Assembly: GCA_900553205.1 (NCBI GenBank)
Contig: USCK01000079.1
Coordinates: forward strand, 1-8,392
Reading direction: 5' to 3'
Origin: an uncultured bacterium
Lineage (GTDB): Bacteria > Cyanobacteriota > Vampirovibrionia > Gastranaerophilales > Gastranaerophilaceae
DNA: 8,392 nt
Positions within the stretch are counted from its first letter, which is position 1. Each line of letters begins with the position of its first letter. A program made the position numbers and the translations under genes. The notes under the pieces were generated by a model. That model had not been told where the DNA came from, searched no databases, and saw only the letters and a list, made by a program, of their open reading frames with translations. Below are positions 1 through 5,866 of the stretch, one piece after another.

Positions 1-1361
1 TTTAAATCACGAATTTTATCAACAAATTTTTCTGATTCAGTATAAACTGCATCATTCAGAGCATTTCTTGATTTGTCGGCAGCTCTTTGTACCAATTCAA
101 ACTCTCGTTTCGGCAAAATGTGAGAATATATTTCTAACAATTCTTCCATTTCACCTTTTTGGGTAGATTCCAAGAAATATTTCATCGCACCGAGTGATTT
201 TTTTATCTTTTTGGCTGATGCATCAGAATATTGTGAAGTATTATCTGAAAGAATTTTGGCAGTATCTTTTATTATACCGTTCACTTCTTCCAACATTTTT
301 GCTTTTGCTTCAGATGATTCACTATTTCTATAAGTTTTTAAAGCCTTGTTTAAGCGCTTCATCACATCAACAGAATCTTTGTTTGTCATATCCAAAGTTT
401 TTTGAATATTTGAAACTATTGCATCAATTTCTTTTGCAGCATCTTCACGAGTATTTGTAATAACTTTTTTGCGAGTAGAAATGTTCCTTGAGAAATTTAT
501 CTTTGTTGGAGCAACAATATCTTCTGTGATAAAGGTTGTCCATTTTTTAGGCGAGCTCAAAAATCCTTTCAAGTCACCATAAGTTTGCCCAAAGACTATA
601 TCACCTAATCCGTTTAATTTTTTGGATAACCAGTTATACCGTTTTTTGACTGCAGTAGGTCTAAATGCATCATAAGCGTTATCCATTGTATGCAGTTTTT
701 CCTCAGCAATATGAGCCCATTCCTGAGCTGTATGAGAAACTCCGTTTATTTCAATCACTTTTGAAGGATTTTGGGCAATATGTTTATTAGCTTGAGAAAA
801 ACTTTCTTTCATCAAAGCAAACGAATCATTCGATTTTTTATATGCAATTTTAGTCATTTTAACTGCAGTTTTTTCAAAAAATCCAGTTATACTGTTTGCA
901 ACTTTTCGCAACCCTATTTTATTCAGTGTTTTTTCTAGCAAAACATCTTTTAATGGTCCAAGGTTAAATAACAAACCTTTTGCTGCTTCAAGAGTTTGAG
1001 ATGTTTTTTGCAGAGAATTCAAATATGCCATTTCGGCTTGAGTCATCTGAGGCTTTGCTTTTAATTCCGTAATTTTTCGAGATATATTATTAGCTTTTTT
1101 GTTCAAGAAACTTGTAATAGGTTTTGGAAGTTTGCCTTTTGTTGCGAGAATGACAATAGGCGCTAATATTGTAACACCAACACCAACAGCGATTGAAGAA
1201 TTTCTTAATGCGTGGTTTACATGTTCTCTACTCTTTTCTTTGATTGTTTTGTTAGAAGGAATCTTGTTGTTAGAAGTCTGCACAACAGGATTTGTGTAGC
1301 GATTATTCACTACCGTATGAGGAAATTGTGATTCAAAAATATTACCTACTTTGCCTTCCAT
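1..1361 (-). CDS. Unrecognised large helical protein with one membrane segment (3' end outside window)
   Basis: The frame is open from an ATG at 1361 to the window edge, giving 453 codons without a stop, so the C-terminus is missing. I do not recognise the family. Residues 1-54 are polar and Asn/Thr-rich. Residues about 55-74 (from NSSIAVGVG to VILATKG) form one clear hydrophobic segment followed by Lys-rich sequence. The rest is Lys/Glu/Ala-rich and predicted mainly helical, including a stretch (about 310-400) of coiled-coil-like heptads around REDAAKEIDAIVSNI. There is no cleavable signal peptide, because the hydrophobic stretch lies too far from the N-terminus; the segment is more likely a membrane anchor. 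No good Shine-Dalgarno precedes the start, which is therefore less certain. The gene lies downstream of the tRNA-Pro terminator, so it should have its own promoter within 1362-1532. Length and codon use support a real gene; the function is unknown. Confidence 0.85.
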   Translation of the reverse strand, partial: MEGKVGNIFESQFPHTVVNNRYTNPVVQTSNNKIPSNKTIKEKSREHVNHALRNSSIAVGVGVTILAPIVILATKGKLPKPITSFLNKKANNISRKITELKAKPQMTQAEMAYLNSLQKTSQTLEAAKGLLFNLGPLKDVLLEKTLNKIGLRKVANSITGFFEKTAVKMTKIAYKKSNDSFALMKESFSQANKHIAQNPSKVIEINGVSHTAQEWAHIAEEKLHTMDNAYDAFRPTAVKKRYNWLSKKLNGLGDIVFGQTYGDLKGFLSSPKKWTTFITEDIVAPTKINFSRNISTRKKVITNTREDAAKEIDAIVSNIQKTLDMTNKDSVDVMKRLNKALKTYRNSESSEAKAKMLEEVNGIIKDTAKILSDNTSQYSDASAKKIKKSLGAMKYFLESTQKGEMEELLEIYSHILPKREFELVQRAADKSRNALNDAVYTESEKFVDKIRDL

Positions 1362-1473
1362 ATATATATTAAAACATCTTATAACATTTTTTTGCCTTAT
1401 AAACTGTGTATCATAAAGATTTGTAAACTTAGGGCTTTAAGCTAACAAATTGGTTATCAAAAACAGATAAAGA

Positions 1474-1503
1474 TTCATAGTTTTAAAATATGTAAACTAT
1501 GAA
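1474..1503. repeat. 10-bp perfect inverted repeat upstream of the 1-1361 gene
   Basis: TTCATAGTTT at 1474-1483 is exactly complementary to AAACTATGAA at 1494-1503, with a 10-nt loop. It lies between the tRNA-Pro terminator and the start of the unrecognised membrane protein, about 110 nt upstream of its ATG. No T-run follows on either strand, so it is not an intrinsic terminator. It could be an operator for a dimeric regulator or a hairpin in the 5' leader. I see no convincing -35/-10 pair that would decide this. Confidence 0.5.
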
Positions 1504-1532
1504 CTATTAACTTTCAATTACATAATTGCATT

Positions 1533-1568
1533 AAAAAAGACTTTCAGAATTTCTGAAAGTCTTTTTTT
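1533..1568 (-). terminator. Intrinsic terminator of the tRNA-Pro unit (symmetrical, probably bidirectional)
   Basis: A perfect inverted repeat is centred on 1550. AGACTTTCAGAA at 1538-1549 pairs with TTCTGAAAGTCT at 1551-1562, and the pairing extends through A-runs and T-runs on both sides. Read on the minus strand it begins 6 nt after the tRNA CCA end and finishes in a run of U. The same hairpin with a T-run is also present on the plus strand. It separates the tRNA unit from the large gene at 1-1361. Confidence 0.92.
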
Positions 1569-1573
1569 ATAAA

Positions 1574-1650
1574 TGGTCGGGATGACACGATTTGAACGTG
1601 CGACCCCCTCGTCCCAAGCGAGGTGCGCTACCAAGCTGCGCCACATCCCG
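1574..1650 (-). tRNA. tRNA-Pro (anticodon UGG), CCA encoded
   Basis: A full 77-nt cloverleaf reads on the minus strand. The acceptor stem is CGGGATG/CATCCCG, the D arm GCGC/GCGC with a GG-containing 9-nt loop, and the anticodon stem CCTCG/CGAGG with loop CTTGGGA. The variable loop is 5 nt, the T arm GCACG/CGTGT has the TTCAAAT loop, and the molecule ends in A plus a genomically encoded CCA at 1576-1574. The anticodon TGG lies at 1614-1616. C1-G72 and G37 after the anticodon are typical of bacterial tRNA-Pro. One G.U pair closes the T stem. The gene follows two related repeats and is closed by a strong terminator. Confidence 0.97.
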
Positions 1651-1668
1651 AGGCCTTTGATTATCGTC

Positions 1669-1749
1669 TTGTAGCGCACCTACGGTGCTTCCTCTCAGAA
1701 AATGATACTTAATCATTTTCTTCGGCAGAGTCAATCTGCGCCACAATCC
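1669..1749 (-). repeat. Structured repeat unit B, cloverleaf-like, just upstream of tRNA-Pro
   Basis: Read on the minus strand, UUGUGGC (1746-1740) pairs with GCUACAA (1675-1669) as a 7-bp closing stem. Inside are three contiguous or near-contiguous hairpins: GCAGA/TCTGC with a 5-nt loop (1739-1725), a 9-bp arm GAAAATGAT/ATCATTTTC with a 5-nt loop (1720-1698), and GCACC/GGTGC with a 3-nt loop (1688-1676). The closing stem needs a G.U pair on the minus strand, which would be an A.C mismatch on the plus strand, so the minus-strand RNA is the folded one. Its first 13-14 nt resemble the 5' end of the adjacent tRNA-Pro (GTGGCGCAG shared). It lacks a TTCRA T loop and is not a normal tRNA. Confidence 0.7.
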
Positions 1750-1769
1750 AAAAATATTTAATTGTCATT

Positions 1770-1845
1770 TTGTAGCGATACCCTGAGCCATCTTCTTAAA
1801 ATGATACTTAATCATTTTTCTATAGCGTCAAATTAGCCACAATCC
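1770..1845 (-). repeat. Structured repeat unit A, diverged copy of unit B
   Basis: This copy begins about 100 nt upstream of unit B on the minus strand. It has the same ends (GGATTGTGG and CGCTACAA), the same 7-bp closing stem (1842-1836 with 1776-1770, again with a G.U pair) and the same central hairpin (1818-1798). The central 21 bp are identical to unit B. The two side hairpins seen in unit B are not preserved here, so this unit looks degenerate or folds differently. The sequence between the units (1750-1769) also resembles the sequence between unit B and the tRNA, which suggests tandem duplication of a ~100-bp segment. Confidence 0.65.
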
Positions 1846-1912
1846 GAAAACTACATTATTCCATAAGCTATAAACTAAGCTCTGAAACCATATTAAATTA
1901 TCAAGTAACTTT

Positions 1913-1941
1913 ATATTATATTAAACATAATCTAAGGTCAA
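1913..1941 (-). promoter_or_regulatory. Candidate promoter for the repeat-tRNA-Pro transcript
   Basis: On the minus strand TTGACC (1941-1936) is followed after 17 nt by TAATAT (1918-1913), or after 15 nt by TATAAT (1920-1915). It is the best -35/-10 pair in the 303-nt stretch between tRNA-Pro and the 55-aa gene. Transcription from it would run through both structured repeats, the tRNA and the terminator, giving a primary RNA of about 370 nt. The rest of 1846-1953 is AT-rich with no other recognisable element. Confidence 0.5.
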
Positions 1942-1953
1942 GCAAAATTATAT

Positions 1954-2121
1954 TTAAACTTCATTTTTTGTTTCAGAATGTTCTGTAACTTCCTCTAATT
2001 TGTTTGAATACTTGCTTTTATTCATAAAAGATGCCAATGTTGCCTGCAACTTCAGATTCTTTTCATAAGTTTCAGGGAACAATTTTTTATATATAGGATT
2101 TGATAAACTCTTATTATTCAT
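1954..2121 (-). CDS. Small 55-aa protein of unknown function
   Basis: I do not recognise this protein. It starts MNNKSLSNPIYKKLFPETYE, is rich in Lys, Glu, Asn and Ser, has no membrane segment or signal peptide, and ends in an acidic tail (EEVTEHSETKNEV). The frame could be extended to an ATG at 2166. The ATG at 2121 is preferred because AGGGGAG lies 4 nt upstream of it and an extended -10 promoter falls inside the would-be extension. It follows the 87-aa membrane protein gene but appears to have its own promoter, so the two may be separate units. The strong ribosome binding site and promoter support a real gene; the function cannot be inferred. Confidence 0.7.
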   Translation of the reverse strand: MNNKSLSNPIYKKLFPETYEKNLKLQATLASFMNKSKYSNKLEEVTEHSETKNEV

Positions 2122-2125
2122 ACTT

Positions 2126-2132
2126 CTCCCCT
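2126..2132 (-). promoter_or_regulatory. Ribosome binding site deciding the start at 2121
   Basis: AGGGGAG on the minus strand lies 4 nt before the ATG at 2121. It is the strongest Shine-Dalgarno match in the window and argues against the longer reading frame from 2166. Confidence 0.8.
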
Positions 2133-2140
2133 CTACAAGT

Positions 2141-2149
2141 TTTATAGCA
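2141..2149 (-). promoter_or_regulatory. Extended -10 promoter for the 55-aa gene
   Basis: TGC followed by TATAAA (minus strand, -10 at 2146-2141) lies 19 nt upstream of the ATG at 2121. No good -35 sits at 16-18 nt, so the TGn extension probably compensates. It falls inside the longer open frame, which supports the shorter start. Confidence 0.55.
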
Positions 2150-2205
2150 CGAAAACTATTCAACATGACTATTTTTTATAAATTTTTTTACATTTCATTT
2201 AAATA

Positions 2206-2469
2206 TTAAGCATGTTTATGATTATTATGCCCTATTCCATGCATAGTTTTTAACAACAGAATATGTGCCATAGCTGCAACTAAAGCAACAGCAGCAGCGA
2301 CTTTGTGAACTACTCGATTGTGCCTAAAGCCTGAAACACCTGCAATTACACCACCACCCATTGCCAAATATCCTGTCAAAGGTACCATTCGATATCTATT
2401 TATGGGATTCCTGTTAGGATTCTGAGTTCCTCTAAAAGATATACCTGCTATAATAGGACTAACTCGCAT
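2206..2469 (-). CDS. Small two-segment membrane protein with His-rich tail (87 aa)
   Basis: The family is unknown. Residues 1-27 are polar and basic (ISFRGTQ, NPNRNPINRYR). Two hydrophobic segments follow: about 28-48 (Gly-rich, MVPLTGYLAMGGGVIAG) and about 53-73 (VVHKVAAAVALVAAMAHILL), separated by a short basic loop (FRHNR). The protein ends in a His/Asn-rich tail, HGIGHNNHKHA, with five His in eleven residues. By the positive-inside rule the basic N-terminus and loop conflict, so topology is unclear; a hairpin in the inner membrane is plausible. AAGGTGA lies 4 nt before the ATG, and a consensus extended -10 sits just upstream, overlapping the end of the preceding operon. The His tail could bind metal, but no other metal-handling gene is nearby. 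Confidence 0.8.
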   Translation of the reverse strand: MRVSPIIAGISFRGTQNPNRNPINRYRMVPLTGYLAMGGGVIAGVSGFRHNRVVHKVAAAVALVAAMAHILLLKTMHGIGHNNHKHA

Positions 2470-2493
2470 AAAATCACCTTCTATCTTACATAC

Positions 2494-2502
2494 ATTATAG
2501 CA
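2494..2502 (-). promoter_or_regulatory. Consensus extended -10 promoter for the 87-aa gene
   Basis: TGC plus TATAAT on the minus strand (-10 at 2499-2494) lies 24 nt before the ATG at 2469, immediately after the stop codon of the upstream TPR gene. The -35 is weak. There is no intrinsic terminator between that operon and this promoter, so read-through transcription is also likely. Confidence 0.65.
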
Positions 2503-2505
2503 CTT

Positions 2506-3306
2506 TTATTCAACAACATAATCCTTTATTTCGTCTAGCTTATCCTTCGCATCTTTATTAGCAGGGTTTATCTCCAAGGTCTTGATAAAATCCTTTCTTG
2601 CCTTTTCATATTGTTTCAAGACAAAATATGTTAAACCACGATGCAAATATGCAAGTTCATAATACCTGTCCAAACTTATTGCATAAGAATAATCCTCTAC
2701 AGCTTCCTCATACCTTTCCAACTTACACAATGTAAGCCCTCTGTTATAATACGCATCAGAAGCATATTTATCGACTTTGACAGCCTTGTTGTAATCCTCA
2801 ATAGCGCCTTTATAATCTTTGTTTTTATCTTTGATAACACCTCTGTTTACATAAGCCTTAGTATATTTTTTATCAGCTTTAATAGCCTTTGTATAATCCT
2901 CCATCGCACCTTGAAGGTTACCACAGGTTTCTTTTACCAAGCCTCGACCGACATAAGATTTTGCATCTTTAGGTTTGAGATGTATTGCCTTTGTATAGTT
3001 TTCAAGTGAATTATCATAGTTCTTCAAAATATACTGCATTCTTCCGATACTATAATAAATATTATGGTTATTCGGTTCATACTTTTCTGCATTCTCATAA
3101 TCAGAAAGCGCATCATTATAATTACCAACCATAAAATTTAAGTACCCACGCTGGATATACAACTTGGCATTCTCGGGATTTTTCGCTATTTTTTTATTAC
3201 ATTTTCTGAGTTGTTTTATTATCTGAAAATCAGAATGTTCATACCCCATAGCAGGAGACAAACACAGAAGAAAACCTAAAAATCCGACAACTAATTTCTT
3301 TTTCAT
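2506..3306 (-). CDS. Exported TPR-repeat protein, six repeats (266 aa)
   Basis: An N-terminal signal peptide is visible: MKKK, a hydrophobic core at residues 5-16, and a likely signal peptidase I site after AMG (residue 21). The mature protein is almost entirely tetratricopeptide repeats. Six exact 34-residue units start at residues 50, 84, 118, 152, 186 and 220, each with the Y..RG.....KDY..A..DY.KAI pattern. A short helix ends the protein. TPRs are protein-interaction scaffolds and no catalytic domain is present, so it probably acts in the periplasm or outside the cell as an adaptor; the partner is unknown. The gene starts 12 nt after the larger TPR gene, behind a GAGGG ribosome binding site, and the two are clear paralogues. 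It is the last gene of the operon. Confidence 0.92.
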   Translation of the reverse strand: MKKKLVVGFLGFLLCLSPAMGYEHSDFQIIKQLRKCNKKIAKNPENAKLYIQRGYLNFMVGNYNDALSDYENAEKYEPNNHNIYYSIGRMQYILKNYDNSLENYTKAIHLKPKDAKSYVGRGLVKETCGNLQGAMEDYTKAIKADKKYTKAYVNRGVIKDKNKDYKGAIEDYNKAVKVDKYASDAYYNRGLTLCKLERYEEAVEDYSYAISLDRYYELAYLHRGLTYFVLKQYEKARKDFIKTLEINPANKDAKDKLDEIKDYVVE

Positions 3307-3318
3307 ATACCCTCACTA

Positions 3319-4335
3319 TTATGGCAAATAATATTTTAACCAAGGCAATTCTTTATACTTAGGCAAATATTCAGGATTCAATTTCAGAGCCTTCAAACAA
3401 TCATATACAGCATCTTTTGTCTGTCCTCCAATGTGCATTCTTGACAAAGCTCTATTATTATAAGCTTCTGCATCATTAGGGTTTAAAGAAATATAAACTG
3501 AATAATCTTTAACGGCTTTTTCATAATCTTTGTTTGAATACTCAATCATTGCACGATTAAAATATGCCTGTGCGAATTTATTATCCAATTCTATCGTTTT
3601 TGAGAAATCTCTTAACGCACCATTCAAATCATTCAACTGTATTTTTACATGACCTCTGTCATAATAAGCACTCGCAAGTTTTGAATCCAACTTGATAGCC
3701 TTGTCAAAATCATCTATAGCGCCTTTATAATCTTCTAAATAAGCCTTTGCATGCGCTCTTTCGCAATAACCGTCAACAATAGAATCGTCCAGTTTTATGG
3801 CTTTGTTGAAATCCTCTAAAGCTCCTCTGAAATCTTTAAGGTTTAATTTTGCAATACCACGATTACAATAAGAATCATATATATCATCATCTAGCGAAAT
3901 TGCCTTGTCAAAATCTGCTATTGCCCCCCTGAAATCACCGATAGATGTCTTTGCAGTACCACGATTACAATATGCTGTAACAGAATCAGGTTCAAGTTCT
4001 ATTGTTTTGGTAAAATCAGCAATAGCGCCCTTATAATCCTTTATAGCAAACTTTGCGTTTCCTCGCATAAAATAAGTTTCGCTGACATTTGGATATTTTT
4101 TTAAGACAACAGAATAATCTTGAACAGCCTCTTTATACATACCCAAGCTATATTCTGCCTCTGCTCGTTTTTGGTATGAAGAAAAATTATTAGGATTTCT
4201 ATCAATAACAGCTGTACATTTTTCTACTTGCTTTTGACATTTTTCAATATCAACAGTTTCTGAAAACGCTGTTTGAGAACTGCATACAAACAGTAACAGA
4301 AACAGTCCTAGGGCTATTTTTTCTACAGATTTCAT
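3319..4335 (-). CDS. Exported TPR-repeat protein, eight repeats (338 aa)
   Basis: From the ATG at 4335 the protein begins with a signal peptide: MKSVEK, a hydrophobic core ALGLFLLLFVC, and a probable cleavage after AFS (residue 25). LFVC is a poor lipobox, so a lipoprotein is unlikely. Eight exact 34-residue TPRs start at residues 54, 88, 122, 156, 190, 224, 258 and 292. Those at 88-223 are especially alike (RG.AK...KD..GAI.DF.KAI.LD), pointing to recent internal duplication. No enzymatic domain is seen; it is likely a periplasmic or surface scaffold. The frame is open further upstream, into pheA, but those 61 residues contain no signal peptide at their start. The chosen start has GGGAGAG 10 nt upstream and sits 25 nt after pheA. 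A start at 4374, overlapping pheA, is the alternative. Confidence 0.9.
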   Translation of the reverse strand: MKSVEKIALGLFLLLFVCSSQTAFSETVDIEKCQKQVEKCTAVIDRNPNNFSSYQKRAEAEYSLGMYKEAVQDYSVVLKKYPNVSETYFMRGNAKFAIKDYKGAIADFTKTIELEPDSVTAYCNRGTAKTSIGDFRGAIADFDKAISLDDDIYDSYCNRGIAKLNLKDFRGALEDFNKAIKLDDSIVDGYCERAHAKAYLEDYKGAIDDFDKAIKLDSKLASAYYDRGHVKIQLNDLNGALRDFSKTIELDNKFAQAYFNRAMIEYSNKDYEKAVKDYSVYISLNPNDAEAYNNRALSRMHIGGQTKDAVYDCLKALKLNPEYLPKYKELPWLKYYLP

Positions 4336-4345
4336 ATAAAACACA

Positions 4346-4352
4346 CTCTCCC
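4346..4352 (-). promoter_or_regulatory. Ribosome binding site for the eight-TPR gene
   Basis: GGGAGAG on the minus strand lies in the 25-nt gap after pheA, 10 nt before the ATG at 4335. The spacing is slightly long, but together with the signal peptide it identifies this start rather than the upstream in-frame ATGs. Confidence 0.6.
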
Positions 4353-4360
4353 GGATATTC

Positions 4361-5218
4361 TTATATTCTTTCATACGATCCCATAAATTTGTAATAAGTT
4401 GTATGAGTTTGCAACGCTTCCAAAGCATCTTGGATATTTTTATCATCAACATGCCCTTGTATATCCATAAACAAAATATACTCATTAATATCCATTTTGT
4501 CAGGAGTTGCGTGTACATAAGAAATATTTATATTACGGTTTGCAAGCTCTTGAACTATTCCAAACAAAGCCCCAGGCTTATCTTCTACCCTGATTGCGAT
4601 TGAAGATGTACTGTGTTCCGAAGGTTTTGTTTTAAGTTTACCTATCATGATAAACTTAGTTTGGTTATTCTTATCATTATTTATATTAGGATTCAAAATA
4701 TTCAAGTTATAAATTTCTGCAGTTTTTTCAGTACCTATAATTGCATAAGTCAAATTATAAGAATTTAACAGTCTTGCAGATTCTTCTATGCTTGAGGTAT
4801 TTATAACATTCAAATGCAAAGGTAATTCGTTTTGAATATAATCACTACATTTTGCTATCGCAGGCGAAGGCGCTATCAAACCTGATATATTATAGATTTC
4901 GCTATTTTTTGACAACAAGCAATTATTTGACGGCAATATTGTTTCTGCAAGAATATGAAGTTCGCTGCCTGAGGTTATCAAATTGTCAGTAGTTTGTCTT
5001 ACTATACCTTCTTTTGCATTTTCTACAGGAATAACACCGACAGCTTCTTCATCAGTATCAACATACTTAATTATTTCATCAATAGTTCTGAAAGGCATTT
5101 GATACCCTTTCAAATCATATTTAGCACAAAAGAAATCCTTTGCCATTTCTGTAAAAGAACCACTTGTTCCTAAATATACAACTGTTTTAACATTTTCTGA
5201 ATTAAGTAGTTTATCCAT
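4361..5218 (-). CDS. pheA: Prephenate dehydratase-ACT domain protein, divergent (285 aa)
   Basis: Family role: prephenate to phenylpyruvate, the committed step of phenylalanine synthesis, in the cytoplasm. The PDT domain covers about residues 12-195, with YLGTSGSFTEMA at 15-26, VGVIPVENAKEGIV at 60-73 and the catalytic-Thr region NQTKFIMIG at 185-193. The ACT domain spans about 205-275, with PGALFGIV at 215-222 and EYILFMDIQGH at 246-256. Length matches stand-alone bacterial PheA without chorismate mutase. Departures from the family: TRF is TKF, the usual SHPQALAQC block reads APSPAIAKC (116-124), and the phenylalanine-binding ESRP motif of the ACT domain is replaced by HATPD (236-240). Activity or feedback control may therefore differ. 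The start at 5218 has AGGA 8 nt upstream and sits 20 nt after the phosphatase-fold gene. It is the second gene of the operon. Confidence 0.88.
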   Translation of the reverse strand: MDKLLNSENVKTVVYLGTSGSFTEMAKDFFCAKYDLKGYQMPFRTIDEIIKYVDTDEEAVGVIPVENAKEGIVRQTTDNLITSGSELHILAETILPSNNCLLSKNSEIYNISGLIAPSPAIAKCSDYIQNELPLHLNVINTSSIEESARLLNSYNLTYAIIGTEKTAEIYNLNILNPNINNDKNNQTKFIMIGKLKTKPSEHSTSSIAIRVEDKPGALFGIVQELANRNINISYVHATPDKMDINEYILFMDIQGHVDDKNIQDALEALQTHTTYYKFMGSYERI

Positions 5219-5238
5219 AAATAAATTCCTATAAAATA

Positions 5239-5859
5239 TTACAAAGGTACATAACCCGAATAAATCAAACTTGACCAACCGTCAAAATAACTGATTTGAG
5301 TTGCACTACCTGTTTTAATAAGGATTCTTGACTGCCTTTCAGGTGGCACGCCCAAAGTTGTTGCTACAACAGACTGAATAACATTTGCACCTGTTACAAC
5401 GATAACTCTGTTCCCAAGATTTTTATCAACGATTTTGTGAACTGTTACATCTACTCTTTTGTTGAAATCAACAATAGACTCACCGTTTTCCGGTGTTGTT
5501 GCAATAATACTTGGAATACCATCTTCATAATGAAGATTGTATTTTTCAGCAATACTATCAAAAGTCAAACCATTCCAATCTCCCCAGTTACGAGAGTTTA
5601 ATTCTTCAATAACTTCAAAGTCTTGTTTAAAAACTTTTGAAATCATTTGAGCAGACTGAATACAACGAGTTGCAGGACTTGAATAAATCTTGTCACTACG
5701 AACTCCACGTCTTTTGATATACTCACAAATATTTTTTATTTCCTCTTGCCCTTTTTCTTCCAAAGGTGGGTAGTTTTCTTGACTGCATAATCTGTAATCA
5801 TCTGAATAAATTGTTGCACCATGTGCTATATATGTTATTTTACATTTTCTTTTAAGCAT
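5239..5859 (-). CDS. Histidine-phosphatase-fold protein, probable pseudoenzyme (206 aa)
   Basis: The whole protein follows the phosphoglycerate-mutase-like/histidine phosphatase fold: ITYIAHGAT at 8-16 in place of the RHG motif, PLEEKGQEEI at 32-41, IYSSPATRC at 58-66, LNSRNWGDWNGLT at 87-99, PENGES at 123-128 and VIVVTGANVIQ at 152-162. His13 and Arg65 remain. The RHG Arg is Ala12, the Glu usually found in the LRE..G.WEG motif is Ser89, and the second catalytic His of the usual VVSHGGVIR motif is Gly157. Phosphatase or mutase activity is therefore doubtful; a binding or regulatory role is more likely. The frame opens 19 codons earlier, but a promoter and AGAGGT lie inside that extension, so the ATG at 5859 is used. 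It is the first gene of the operon with pheA and two TPR genes. Confidence 0.88.
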   Translation of the reverse strand: MLKRKCKITYIAHGATIYSDDYRLCSQENYPPLEEKGQEEIKNICEYIKRRGVRSDKIYSSPATRCIQSAQMISKVFKQDFEVIEELNSRNWGDWNGLTFDSIAEKYNLHYEDGIPSIIATTPENGESIVDFNKRVDVTVHKIVDKNLGNRVIVVTGANVIQSVVATTLGVPPERQSRILIKTGSATQISYFDGWSSLIYSGYVPL

Positions 5860-5866
5860 AATTTTA

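Noticed and set aside
1669..1845. Additional tRNA genes in the repeats
   Set aside because: No TTCRA T loop, no usable anticodon arm (9-bp stem with 5-nt loop) and no CCA end; only the shape and the first nucleotides resemble a tRNA.
1669..1845. CRISPR array, T-box or other known riboswitch
   Set aside because: Only two units, with diverged flanks and no spacers between short identical repeats. There is no T-box sequence, and the downstream gene is a tRNA, not an aminoacyl-tRNA synthetase or metabolic gene.
2641..3009. Open frame on the plus strand (also 1099-1299, 4403-4603, 5821-6117, 7340-7702 and 194-460)
   Set aside because: Each lies antisense to a well-supported minus-strand gene, has hydrophobic Ile/Phe/Leu-rich composition typical of reverse-complement reading, and has no ribosome binding site or family motif.
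3319..4335. TPR genes as a CRISPR-like or mobile repeat array
   Set aside because: The 102-bp periodicity is explained by 34-residue TPR coding units in one continuous frame.
4336..4518. 61-residue N-terminal extension of the eight-TPR protein
   Set aside because: It lies inside pheA in another frame, and the signal peptide and ribosome binding site point to the ATG at 4335.
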